Shown: positions 36,825 through 45,236 of the stretch, one piece after another
Position numbering within the stretch: the stretch's first letter is position 1
How the letters are laid out: every line of letters begins with the position of its first letter
NCBI RefSeq assembly: GCF_037646345.1
Contig: NZ_JBBEWR010000014.1
Coordinates: 62,001 to 126,000 of the forward strand
DNA length: 64,000 nt
Direction: 5' to 3'
From: Ascidiimonas aurantiaca
Lineage (GTDB): Bacteria > Bacteroidota > Bacteroidia > Flavobacteriales > Flavobacteriaceae
Program-made: the position numbers and the translations under genes
Notes under the pieces: model-generated
The model's database searches: none
The model's input: only the letters and a program-made list of their open reading frames with translations
What the model was told of the DNA's origin: nothing

Positions 36825-39374
36825 ATGGATGATAATTTTTCCCCAAGAGTAAAGGACGTGATAGCCTACAGCAAAGAGGAAGCACTTCGTCTGGGCCATG
36901 ACTTCATTGGCACTGAGCATCTTATGCTTGGGCTTTTGAGAGATGGCAGCGGAAAGGCTATTAATATCCTGAATGCATTAGATGTTGATCTGGACCACCT
37001 TCGACGTAAAGTTGAGATCCTGAGTCCGTCTAATTCAGGTTCGGGAGTACTCTCTAATGACAAAAAAAACCTGCACCTTACCCGTCAGGCAGAAAGGGCC
37101 CTGAAGACTACTTTTCTGGAAGCTAAGCTTTTCCAGAGTTCTTCAATTAATACGGCACATTTACTTTTGTGCATTCTGCGCAATGAAAACGACCCTACTA
37201 CCAAATTACTTAACAAACTAAAAGTTGATTACGATAACGTGAAAGAACAATTTAAATACATGACCACGAGCGATGATGATTATATAGATTCGCCTACTTC
37301 AGAGTCGTACTCAGATGAACCAGGTTCGTCAGATGATTCTCGCGAAAACCCGTTCAGTAGTTCCGGCTCAGGAAAATCAAATAAAAAATCGAAAACACCA
37401 GTACTTGATAATTTTGGGCGCGACCTTACACAACTGGCAGAAGAAGATAAACTAGACCCCGTAGTGGGCAGGGAAAAAGAGATTGAGAGAGTTTCTCAAA
37501 TACTTAGCAGACGAAAGAAAAACAATCCTTTACTTATTGGTGAACCCGGAGTGGGAAAATCTGCCATTGCAGAAGGATTAGCCCTCAGGATTATCAAAAA
37601 GAAAGTTTCCCGAATACTTTACAATAAAAGAGTAGTTACACTGGATCTGGCAAGTCTTGTTGCCGGTACCAAATACCGCGGACAGTTTGAAGAGCGAATG
37701 AAAGCGGTAATGAACGAGCTGGAAAAAAACGATGATATTATTTTGTTCATAGATGAAATACATACCATTGTTGGAGCCGGTGGAGCAACCGGTAGTCTTG
37801 ATGCGTCCAACATGTTCAAACCGGCATTGGCCAGAGGTGAGATCCAATGTATAGGTGCTACCACCCTAGATGAATACCGTCAATACATAGAAAAAGACGG
37901 AGCTCTAGAAAGAAGATTTCAAAAAGTGATTGTAGAACCTACCACCGTAGAAGAAACCATTGAGATACTCAATAACATTAAAGAACGGTATGAAGAACAC
38001 CATAATGTAAATTATACCGATGCTGCTATTGATGCCTGTGTACGACTTACCCACCGGTATATGACCGATCGTTTTTTACCAGACAAAGCCATAGATGCAC
38101 TTGATGAATCAGGGTCACGAGTTCATATTACCAATATGCATGTCCCCAAGCAAATACTCGAGCTTGAAAAACAACTGGAAGACGTTCGTGAACTCAAAAA
38201 TTCGGTAGTTAAGAAGCAGAAATATGAAGAAGCCGCTAAATTAAGAGATGATGAAAAGAGGCTTGAAAAAGAACTGGCTACAGCTCAGGAAAAATGGGAA
38301 GAAGAAAGTAAAAGACATCGGGAAACAGTTACAGAAGATAACGTAGCCGATGTCGTTTCTATGATGAGTGGTATTCCTGTAAACAGGATCGCTCAGACAG
38401 AAAGTAATAAACTGGCACAGCTTCCTGAACTTATAAAAGGAAAAGTAATAGGCCAGGATGAAGCTGTAGGTAAGGTTACCAAAGCTATACAACGAAATCG
38501 TGCAGGACTTAAAGACCCTAACAAACCCATAGGCTCTTTTATATTCCTGGGTCAAACAGGTGTGGGTAAAACCCAGCTTGCCAAAGTGCTTGCCAAAGAG
38601 TTATTCGACTCAGAAGATGCGCTTATTCGCATTGATATGAGTGAATATATGGAGAAATTTGCCGTATCGCGACTTATAGGTGCGCCTCCGGGATATGTGG
38701 GTTATGAAGAAGGCGGACAATTGACCGAAAAGGTAAGAAGAAAACCTTACGCCGTAGTTTTATTGGATGAGGTAGAAAAAGCCCACCCCGATGTATTTAA
38801 TATGCTCTTACAGGTATTAGATGACGGGTACCTTACCGATAGTTTGGGAAGAAAAATAGATTTCCGAAACTCCATTATCATTATGACCTCCAATATTGGA
38901 GCGAGACAACTTAAAGATTTTGGTCAGGGTGTCGGGTTTGGTACCTCTGCCAGAAAAGCACAGGCTGAAGATTACCAGAAAAGTGTTATCGAAAATGCCC
39001 TTAAAAAGGCATTTGCTCCGGAATTTCTTAACAGAATTGATGACGTAGTTGTATTTAACTCTCTTGAAAAAGAACACATTGATATCATTATCAATATAGA
39101 GTTGGATAAGTTATATGCCCGAATACGTGAATTAGGGTATGAACTGAAGCTAAGCAAAAAAGCAAAAGATTATATTGCTGATAAAGGCTTTGATAAACAA
39201 TACGGTGCCCGACCGTTAAAAAGAGCTATCCAGAAGTACGTAGAAGATGCCCTTGCAGAAGAAATTATTACCTCAAAATTAGATGAAGGAGATAAGATTA
39301 TTATGGATCTGGATACCAAAAAAGATGAACTCGTAGTTACTATTCAAAAAGAAGAAAAAGAAACAGAGTCATAA
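36825..39374 (+). CDS. clpC: ATP-dependent Clp protease ATP-binding subunit ClpC
   Basis: An 849-residue Hsp100 unfoldase. It has a double Clp N-domain (residues 1-145), a Ser/Asp-rich linker (150-190), D1 with Walker A GEPGVGKS at 239-246 and DEIHTIVGAGG, a UVR-like middle part (VVKKQKYEEAAKLRDDEKRLEKEL), and D2 with GQTGVGKT and LLDEVEKAHPDVFNMLLQVLDDG. A VGFG loop (GQGVGFGTSARK) fits docking to ClpP. The middle domain marks it as ClpC rather than ClpA or ClpB. The ATG at 36825 has AAAGGAT just upstream; the frame opens earlier with TTG at 36786. Confidence 0.95.
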   Translation: MDDNFSPRVKDVIAYSKEEALRLGHDFIGTEHLMLGLLRDGSGKAINILNALDVDLDHLRRKVEILSPSNSGSGVLSNDKKNLHLTRQAERALKTTFLEAKLFQSSSINTAHLLLCILRNENDPTTKLLNKLKVDYDNVKEQFKYMTTSDDDYIDSPTSESYSDEPGSSDDSRENPFSSSGSGKSNKKSKTPVLDNFGRDLTQLAEEDKLDPVVGREKEIERVSQILSRRKKNNPLLIGEPGVGKSAIAEGLALRIIKKKVSRILYNKRVVTLDLASLVAGTKYRGQFEERMKAVMNELEKNDDIILFIDEIHTIVGAGGATGSLDASNMFKPALARGEIQCIGATTLDEYRQYIEKDGALERRFQKVIVEPTTVEETIEILNNIKERYEEHHNVNYTDAAIDACVRLTHRYMTDRFLPDKAIDALDESGSRVHITNMHVPKQILELEKQLEDVRELKNSVVKKQKYEEAAKLRDDEKRLEKELATAQEKWEEESKRHRETVTEDNVADVVSMMSGIPVNRIAQTESNKLAQLPELIKGKVIGQDEAVGKVTKAIQRNRAGLKDPNKPIGSFIFLGQTGVGKTQLAKVLAKELFDSEDALIRIDMSEYMEKFAVSRLIGAPPGYVGYEEGGQLTEKVRRKPYAVVLLDEVEKAHPDVFNMLLQVLDDGYLTDSLGRKIDFRNSIIIMTSNIGARQLKDFGQGVGFGTSARKAQAEDYQKSVIENALKKAFAPEFLNRIDDVVVFNSLEKEHIDIIINIELDKLYARIRELGYELKLSKKAKDYIADKGFDKQYGARPLKRAIQKYVEDALAEEIITSKLDEGDKIIMDLDTKKDELVVTIQKEEKETES

Positions 39375-39399
39375 AAACATTACGTCACGTTATTTATAG

Positions 39400-39432
39400 A
39401 AAGTGTGCTCTTAAAAGAGCACACTTTTTTTT
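39400..39432 (+). terminator. clpC terminator
   Basis: AAAGTGTGCTCTT (39400-39412) pairs with AAGAGCACACTTT (39415-39427) and is followed by more T. Confidence 0.9.
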
Positions 39433-39550
39433 AATCATATCTTTTATCTCCTTCCCGCCGGCAATACGTTAAATTCTAAATTTATTTTCCCTTTGCCTTT
39501 TTCCTTACGTAATTTCTTTATTACATTCGTGTTTTTATAACCAAAAGCAA

Positions 39551-40930
39551 ATGAATAAGGACAAAACCATTGTTGGGAGCCAGGAATGGATATCTCTTCC
39601 CGAACTTTCTATACCTGCCATTAAAGTACGGGTTGACAGTGGAGCAAAAACATCAGCACTGCACGCAGTTAATATACACCCTTTTAACAGAAATAATGAG
39701 GCATGGGTTACTTTTGATGTCTTTCCCATTCAACACAATGGGAAAAAAGTAATTCATTGCGAAGCGAGGGTTATAGATAAACGTGTTATTAAAAGCTCTA
39801 CGGGAAACCGGGAAAACCGATATGTGATTAAAACAACACTTAAGGTTAACGACCTTTTATTTGACATTGAACTTACCCTTACCAACAGGGATTCCATGGG
39901 GTATCGTATGCTTTTGGGCAGGGAAGCTATGGCGGGGCGTATGGTGGTTGACCCTGAAGGAAGCTTTCTCATGGGGCGTTTGGAAGATGAAGAAGTAGAA
40001 AATCAATATAAGCTCCAAATACAGAGTCGTGCAGGACTTAAAATAGGAGTTTTGGCAAGTAATCGCGAACTGTACAGCAATAAGAGAATAATTGAAGCAG
40101 GTGAACGACTTGGGCACGATATGCAATTTTATAATATACGGCAATGTTATATAAAATTAGATGCCAAAACTCCCGAGATTCATTATAGAGGAGGTAAAGT
40201 TTTAAACGACCTGGATGCCGTAATTCCCCGAATACGCCCCAGTATGACTTTTTACGGATGTGCACTGCTTCGTCATTTTGAATCACTCAATGTGTTTTGT
40301 CTTAACTCTGCCTCTGCTATTAGCTATTCCCGTGATAAACTGTATTCTTTACAACTATTACTGAAAAGTGGTATTGAAATTCCCACTACCGGATTTGCCA
40401 ACTCACCTCTGGACACCAACGATCTCATAAAAATGGTGGGGGGTTCTCCTTTAATTATCAAACTGCTGGAAGGTACTCAAGGTAAAGGAGTCGTACTTGC
40501 TGAAACTAAAAAAGCAGCAGAGAGTGTTATCAATGCATTTAAAAGTCTTCATGCTAACATACTAGTACAGGAATTTATTAAAGAAGCCAATGGTAAAGAT
40601 ATCAGATGCTTTGTAATAAACGGAAAAGTCGTAGCCTCCATGCAGCGGGAAGCACCTCCGGGAGAATTCAGAGCCAATATGCATCTTGGCGGGAATGCTT
40701 CTATTATAAAAATCACTCCCGAAGAAAAGCGAATAGCAATTAAGGCTGCTAAAGCCATGGGATTACATATTGCCGGGGTAGATATCATACGATCGTCTAA
40801 AGGGCCGCTTCTTCTGGAAGTAAATTCTTCTCCAGGTCTGGAAGGGATAGAGGCGGCAACCAATAAGGACATTGCCTCTCTTATGATCAAATCTATTGAG
40901 AAAAATATGAACTGGATATCTCCTGCTTGA
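39551..40930 (+). CDS. rimK: RimB-like retropepsin fused to RimK-type ATP-grasp ligase
   Basis: A 459-residue two-domain protein. Residues 5-145 are a RimB/ATP-dependent zinc protease domain (retropepsin-like) with VDSGAKTSALHA (D29) and MLLGREAM. From about residue 160 a RimK-type ATP-grasp begins (LKIGVLASNRELYS), with LDAVIPRIRPS, SRDKLYSLQLL, PLIIKLLEGTQGKGVVLAE, EFIKEANGKDIRCFVINGKVVASMQR and VDIIRSSKGPLLLEVNSSPGLEGIE. RimK adds glutamates to ribosomal protein S6 and RimB is linked to trimming or regulation of that system. Here both are one polypeptide, suggesting direct coupling. The acceptor protein is inferred. Confidence 0.9.
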   Translation: MNKDKTIVGSQEWISLPELSIPAIKVRVDSGAKTSALHAVNIHPFNRNNEAWVTFDVFPIQHNGKKVIHCEARVIDKRVIKSSTGNRENRYVIKTTLKVNDLLFDIELTLTNRDSMGYRMLLGREAMAGRMVVDPEGSFLMGRLEDEEVENQYKLQIQSRAGLKIGVLASNRELYSNKRIIEAGERLGHDMQFYNIRQCYIKLDAKTPEIHYRGGKVLNDLDAVIPRIRPSMTFYGCALLRHFESLNVFCLNSASAISYSRDKLYSLQLLLKSGIEIPTTGFANSPLDTNDLIKMVGGSPLIIKLLEGTQGKGVVLAETKKAAESVINAFKSLHANILVQEFIKEANGKDIRCFVINGKVVASMQREAPPGEFRANMHLGGNASIIKITPEEKRIAIKAAKAMGLHIAGVDIIRSSKGPLLLEVNSSPGLEGIEAATNKDIASLMIKSIEKNMNWISPA

Positions 40931-41033
40931 ATTGTGTGTGGACTACAATTCATAAGGAATTAATAGCCTTTCATCTATTATTTTTTTAAGGTTGCTACCA
41001 ATTGAAGTAACTTTAAATTAATGATGGAACTAA

Positions 41034-41426
41034 ATGTCGCTTAATTCAAAAGATATTATCAAAAAATATGAGTTAGAGATAGGCAAAGTTGAAGTTTATA
41101 AAAACTATATGATAGCATATTTAAATGAAGGGATCATTTTATCGCTGGAAAGAGCCTATGAACTAAACGGTATTTCCGAAATTCATTTCGGGAACAGAGA
41201 TTTTGCATACATAGCTGTAAGAAACCATTCCTATTCAGTAGATCCTTTTATTTATACTCATACCAAAAAAATTAAAAACCTAAAAGCATTTGCGGTAGTC
41301 TCAAAAATGGAACTTTTAAAACACAGTTTTAAAATTGAACAGCATTTTTTTGGAGACAAACCTATGAAAATGTTCAACAATATTGAAGAGGCTCTGCAAT
41401 GGGTTAAAAGTATCCTTAATAAATGA
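41034..41426 (+). CDS. SpoIIAA/STAS-like hypothetical protein, copy 1
   Basis: A 130-residue protein: KVEVYKNYMIAYLNEGIILSLERAYEL, then NRDFAYIAVRNHSYSVDPFIY, then an AFAVVSKMELLKHSFKIEQHFFGDKPMKMFNNIEEALQWVKSIL end. The alternating strand/helix order and the FxxxEEALQWV terminal helix match the SpoIIAA-like (STAS/Sec14-like) family seen across Flavobacteriia. The downstream gene at 41472 is a paralogue. No function is known. Confidence 0.65.
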   Translation: MSLNSKDIIKKYELEIGKVEVYKNYMIAYLNEGIILSLERAYELNGISEIHFGNRDFAYIAVRNHSYSVDPFIYTHTKKIKNLKAFAVVSKMELLKHSFKIEQHFFGDKPMKMFNNIEEALQWVKSILNK

Positions 41427-41471
41427 TTATATAACCTCAAATTACAACGCACTCTCTTTACCCCCAAAGCT

Positions 41472-41861
41472 ATGAACAGAAAAATTATATTTGATTTTGG
41501 TTTTTTAGAACTACATGAATATTTAGCCATTGGCACCATAAATGAAGGTGAAGACCTTACATTTGACCAGAACAAACTGCTTTTCGATGCTTGTATCCAG
41601 CATTATGATACCAAAAATTTTGGCTACATTTCAAATAGGTTACACTCTTATTCTGTAAACCCAATGGGTTACATAAATGCCTCTCAGATATCACAATTAC
41701 AGGCCATAGCAGTGGTCATTACTCATCCGGCACAGCGATTAAGTGCCGAAGTTGAAAAAATATTTTTCAATAAACCCTTCGAATATTTTGAACATCTGGA
41801 CGAAGCCAAGGCCTGGATACGAAAAATTGTCATTCTGGCAAATCAGAAAGGAATAGTTTAG
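41472..41861 (+). CDS. SpoIIAA/STAS-like hypothetical protein, copy 2
   Basis: A 129-residue paralogue of the preceding gene: LHEYLAIGTINEGEDLTFDQNKLLFDACIQHYDTKNFGYISNRLHSYSVNPMGYI, AIAVVITHPAQR, KPFEYFEHLDEAKAWIRKIV. Shared marks with copy 1 are the HSYSVxP turn, AxAVV and the F-x-x-x-EA-x-x-W helix. Sequence identity is modest, so the duplication is not recent. The last 32 bases overlap the 3' end of the convergent hutH gene. Confidence 0.65.
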   Translation: MNRKIIFDFGFLELHEYLAIGTINEGEDLTFDQNKLLFDACIQHYDTKNFGYISNRLHSYSVNPMGYINASQISQLQAIAVVITHPAQRLSAEVEKIFFNKPFEYFEHLDEAKAWIRKIVILANQKGIV

Positions 41862-43350
41862 AAGGTGCATAACTACTTATAAATAGTACCGAAGCCTCAA
41901 TATCTTTGTAGAGAATACGATCGTGATCTACAAAATCTACCAGTTTTCGGTATTCTTTCAGGAACTGCTGTAAAAAAGAAGATGTTTTTAAAGGTTTTCT
42001 AAAAAACATAGCCTGAGAAGCAGTGAGTAATTCGATAGCAAGAATACGCTCCAAATTCATGAGCACTCGGTAAGCCTTTGTAGCTGCGTTAGCTCCCATA
42101 CTTACATGATCTTCCTGCCCGTTTGACGATGTAATGCTATCTACACTGCAGGGTGTACACAGTTGCTTGTTCTCACTAACTATGCCTGCAGCCGTATATT
42201 GAGGGATCATTAACCCTGAGTTAAGACCGGGGTCATTCACCAGGAAAGCAGGGAGTTTACGCTCTCCTGAAATTAACTGATAAGTTCTCCTTTCTGAAAT
42301 ATTCCCCAACTCGGCCAACGCTATACATAAATAATCTAATGCCATGGCAAGAGGTTGTCCGTGAAAATTGCCGCCGGAAAGTATGCTATCTTCTTCTACA
42401 AAAATATTAGGATTATCGGTTACTGAGTTGATTTCTGTTTTAAAAACCTTATGTACATGTTTAATAACATCTTTGGTCGCACCGTGTACCTGTGGGACAC
42501 ATCTAAAGGAATACGGGTCCTGCACTTGTTTTTTAGTCTGTGCAGCCAGCTCGCTGCCCTTTAGAAAATCACGTATTCTGGAAGCCGTTTTTACCTGTCC
42601 TCTATGTGGACGGATAAAATGTATGCGCTCATCAAAAGGTTCTGTCGTGCATAAAAAGGCATCTATAGAAATACTGGCTATCAAATCTGCCATATAGGAA
42701 AGTCGGTACCCTTTAAGCAATAGGTAGATACCATAGGCACTCATAAACTGTGTGCCGTTCAAAAGAGCGAGTCCTTCCTTGGATTGCAGTTCTACAGGAG
42801 ACCACCCCATTTCTGCCAATACTTCTTCCGATGGTCTTTTTTCACCTTTATAAAATACCTCCCCTTTTCCCAATAAAGGTAAGGCCATATGCGCTAATGG
42901 AGCGAGATCTCCAGAAGCTCCTAAAGACCCCTGGGTATAAACAACTGGCGTAACTTTGTGATTATAGAAGTCCATGAGCCGTTTTACCGTGACCAATTGA
43001 ACACCACTATGCCCATAACTAAGTGACTGGATTTTGAGTAATAGCATAAGCCTTACAATATCGACAGGAACGGGAGCCCCTGCTCCACAGGCATGAGACA
43101 TTACCAGATTTTCCTGGAGAGTGATCAGGTGTTTAGGTGATATTTTTACCTTACAAAGAGACCCAAAACCCGTATTGATCCCATAAACCGGTTTTTGGTC
43201 TGTTTGTAACTTTTTATCGAGAAACTTACGGCATTTTTCAATATTGTGCCGAGCCTCTTCCGAAAGGTCCAACAGTTTGTCATTTATAAGTATATCGTGA
43301 ATTTCTGTGAGGTCCAGTATATCAGAACTCACATAATGTGTTTTTTTCAT
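41830..43350 (-). CDS. hutH: Histidine ammonia-lyase
   Basis: A 506-residue lyase converting histidine to urocanate. ASG at 145-147 in GSLGASGDLAPLAH forms the MIO cofactor. SH at 85-86 (NLVMSHACGAG) is the selectivity pair of histidine enzymes rather than the HL or FL of tyrosine and phenylalanine lyases. YGINTGFG, SSNGQEDHVSMG and FHGQPLAMALDYL are also present. The ATG at 43350 is used; the frame opens at TTG 24 bases earlier. The other hut genes are not in the window, so its pathway context is not visible here. Confidence 0.92.
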   Translation of the reverse strand: MKKTHYVSSDILDLTEIHDILINDKLLDLSEEARHNIEKCRKFLDKKLQTDQKPVYGINTGFGSLCKVKISPKHLITLQENLVMSHACGAGAPVPVDIVRLMLLLKIQSLSYGHSGVQLVTVKRLMDFYNHKVTPVVYTQGSLGASGDLAPLAHMALPLLGKGEVFYKGEKRPSEEVLAEMGWSPVELQSKEGLALLNGTQFMSAYGIYLLLKGYRLSYMADLIASISIDAFLCTTEPFDERIHFIRPHRGQVKTASRIRDFLKGSELAAQTKKQVQDPYSFRCVPQVHGATKDVIKHVHKVFKTEINSVTDNPNIFVEEDSILSGGNFHGQPLAMALDYLCIALAELGNISERRTYQLISGERKLPAFLVNDPGLNSGLMIPQYTAAGIVSENKQLCTPCSVDSITSSNGQEDHVSMGANAATKAYRVLMNLERILAIELLTASQAMFFRKPLKTSSFLQQFLKEYRKLVDFVDHDRILYKDIEASVLFISSYAPSKLFLSDLPE

Positions 43351-43402
43351 CACCGGTTCGGGTTTGAGGTTCAAAATTCAACCTTTTCGCGTAAAAATCA
43401 AA

Positions 43403-43410
43403 CAAAATTA
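43403..43410 (-). promoter_or_regulatory. -7 box upstream of hutH
   Basis: TAATTTTG on the minus strand about 53 bases before the hutH ATG. The TTG partner is not clear. Confidence 0.35.
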
Positions 43411-43411
43411 A

Positions 43412-44956
43412 CTAAGTTAAGGAAGAGGTTTGTTTTTCTCTTTTCTTTTTTTGTGGAAAAAGGGAAAGAAAGGCTTCTCCCAAACAATCTGTTATACTGC
43501 CTGCCGTGAGAGCTTCATATCCTTTTTGTGAAGCACTGATATCTCCGGCCCGCCCATGTAGAAATACACCAAAAACAGCTGCTTCCAAAGGTGCATACCC
43601 TTGAGACATTAAACCTGCTATGATCCCTGAAAGTACATCTCCGCTGCCCGCCGTTGCCATTCCGGGATTACCTGAATTGTTAACAAATATAGAGGTATTG
43701 TGAAGGATAAGGGTATGTGCCCCTTTAATAACCAGAATGATCTTATGTGTATTTGCAAAAGCTTGTGCCCTGGCAATTTTTTCAAAATCATCCTTCCATT
43801 CACCTATTAAGCGGCGTAATTCTTGAGGATGTGGTGTAAGTATGCTTTGTGCTGGTATTTCAGTTAACAGTTTAGGGTTTTGGGAAAGTATCGTAAGTGC
43901 ATCGGCATCCAAAACTAAAGGTATTTGCGTTTTTGATAAAAATGATTCAAGCATACGTACAGTGTCTGCATGCAAGCCTATTCCCATACCAAGGGCTACC
44001 GCATCAGGTTTAATATCGGTTGCAATTTCGGTAAGGTAGTGTTCATTCAAATCGGTTTCTACCATAATCTCGGGTAAAGCAGTTTGAGCCGGTAAATACC
44101 CGCATTTTGGAAGATAAAGACTTACTCTTCCGGCTCCGGAAACCAAACTGGCCTTGCCTGCAAGTAAACAGGCTCCAATTTTTCCATAGCTTCCCCCTAT
44201 CACAAGGGTATGCCCATAAGTACCTTTATGAGTAAACTTCTCTCGGGAGCGGTAAAACGACAACACTAAGGAGGTATCTATCAATGTTGCCAATGGTTGG
44301 GTTTCTTTCATGTACTTTTGAGACAGGCCAATATCTATCACCTCCCAATTCTTTACATACAAAGCATTATCAGGGAGAAAAAAAGGTAACTTGGGTACCT
44401 GAAAGCTCAGGATATGATCTGCCAGAATTACGTGATCACTACTCTCGGGAATAGCATTCATAAAAAGTCCTGAGGGAATATCTACAGAAAGTATAAAAGC
44501 ACCACTGGTATTAATATTCTGCATAATGAAACTAACCCAAGCGTCTGGTTTGCGGTTCAAGCCTATACCAAAAATAGCATCGATCACCACATCGTTTACC
44601 CCTATGGAAGGGAGGTCACTATGTTCGTCCAGATACTCAGGCCAGTAGCCAATATCTTTAATTCGCTTCAGGTTTAATAAAAAATCGGCTGCTCGCTGAT
44701 CACTGAAATTGACAATGTATAGGTTTACAGTGTATCCCTGTTGCAAAAGATATCTTGCTATGACCATACCGTCTCCTCCATTGTTGCCAATACCGCAAAA
44801 AACATGAATGATTACCTTTGCACCTTTTAATTGCCCATGTAACCAGTCAAAAACAGCTTTTCCTGCACTTTCCATAAGCTCGGCACTTGCCATACCTCTA
44901 TCTTCGATTGTGAATTTATCAGCCTGGTAAATCTGTTCCGTAGAAAAAATCTTCAT
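43412..44956 (-). CDS. nnr: Bifunctional NAD(P)H-hydrate repair enzyme (epimerase + ADP-dependent dehydratase)
   Basis: A 514-residue fusion that repairs damaged NAD(P)H. Residues 1-215 are the YjeF-N epimerase (FCGIGNNGGDGMVIARYL, DAIFGIGLNR, SVDIPSGL). The rest is the ribokinase-like dehydratase (GTYGHTLVIGGSYGKIGACLLAGKASLVSGAG, VLDADALTIL, LTPHPQELRRLIG and TAGSGDVLSGIIAGLMSQG, where the Asp is catalytic). Its start is 280 bp from thrA on the other strand. Confidence 0.94.
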   Translation of the reverse strand: MKIFSTEQIYQADKFTIEDRGMASAELMESAGKAVFDWLHGQLKGAKVIIHVFCGIGNNGGDGMVIARYLLQQGYTVNLYIVNFSDQRAADFLLNLKRIKDIGYWPEYLDEHSDLPSIGVNDVVIDAIFGIGLNRKPDAWVSFIMQNINTSGAFILSVDIPSGLFMNAIPESSDHVILADHILSFQVPKLPFFLPDNALYVKNWEVIDIGLSQKYMKETQPLATLIDTSLVLSFYRSREKFTHKGTYGHTLVIGGSYGKIGACLLAGKASLVSGAGRVSLYLPKCGYLPAQTALPEIMVETDLNEHYLTEIATDIKPDAVALGMGIGLHADTVRMLESFLSKTQIPLVLDADALTILSQNPKLLTEIPAQSILTPHPQELRRLIGEWKDDFEKIARAQAFANTHKIILVIKGAHTLILHNTSIFVNNSGNPGMATAGSGDVLSGIIAGLMSQGYAPLEAAVFGVFLHGRAGDISASQKGYEALTAGSITDCLGEAFLSLFPQKKKREKQTSSLT

Positions 44957-45009
44957 TTGCTAAATAAATAAGAGTTACATTGCTAAATTGGTAAAAATCA
45001 GCACTTCTT

Positions 45010-45039
45010 TTGTTTAGAAAGGTAAATGTACTACTTTTG
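45010..45039 (+). promoter_or_regulatory. Promoter of the threonine operon
   Basis: TTG (45010-45012), 19 bases, TACTTTTG (45032-45039): an exact match to the flavobacterial promoter form. Transcription would start near 45046, giving a leader of about 190 bases before thrA. Confidence 0.65.
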
Positions 45040-45043
45040 ATTG

Positions 45044-45170
45044 GAAATGTGCCGGGTAAATGAAACACTTCACAAACACATATAATCTTATCAGTCTCTG
45101 TTCGGGAAGGCACTTTTCTATGATCTCTTCTTTTGGTGTTACCACTATTACCCCTTAGGGGGGCACTTCA
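45044..45170 (+). promoter_or_regulatory. Possible attenuator structures in the thr leader
   Basis: GAAATGTGCC (45044-45053) can pair with GGCACTTTTC (45109-45118) with one mismatch. A second GGCACTT at 45162-45168 offers a competing partner for GTGCC. CCCC-TTA-GGGG (45151-45161) forms a small hairpin over the leader stop codon. No T run follows, so a classical terminator is not seen. Confidence 0.35.
45060..45158 (+). CDS. Candidate threonine-operon leader peptide
   Basis: A 32-codon frame inside the thrA leader, beginning MKHFTNTY and ending SSFGVTTITP, so the last codons include Thr-Thr-Ile-Thr just before the stop. This is the layout of the E. coli thrL attenuator peptide, where scarcity of charged Thr or Ile tRNA stalls the ribosome. 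A second in-frame ATG at 45120 would give a 12-residue version. No homologue is recalled; the call rests on position and codon content. Confidence 0.45.
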   Translation: MKHFTNTYNLISLCSGRHFSMISSFGVTTITP

Positions 45171-45236
45171 TCATATATTATTCCGGGACATCACTTATTA
45201 TGTAAGATTAACCTTTCTTTTTAGTATTATTGCGTT

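Noticed and set aside
45151..45161. CCCC-TTA-GGGG hairpin considered as an intrinsic terminator
   Set aside because: The stem is only four pairs and no T run follows; it is kept only as a possible leader element.
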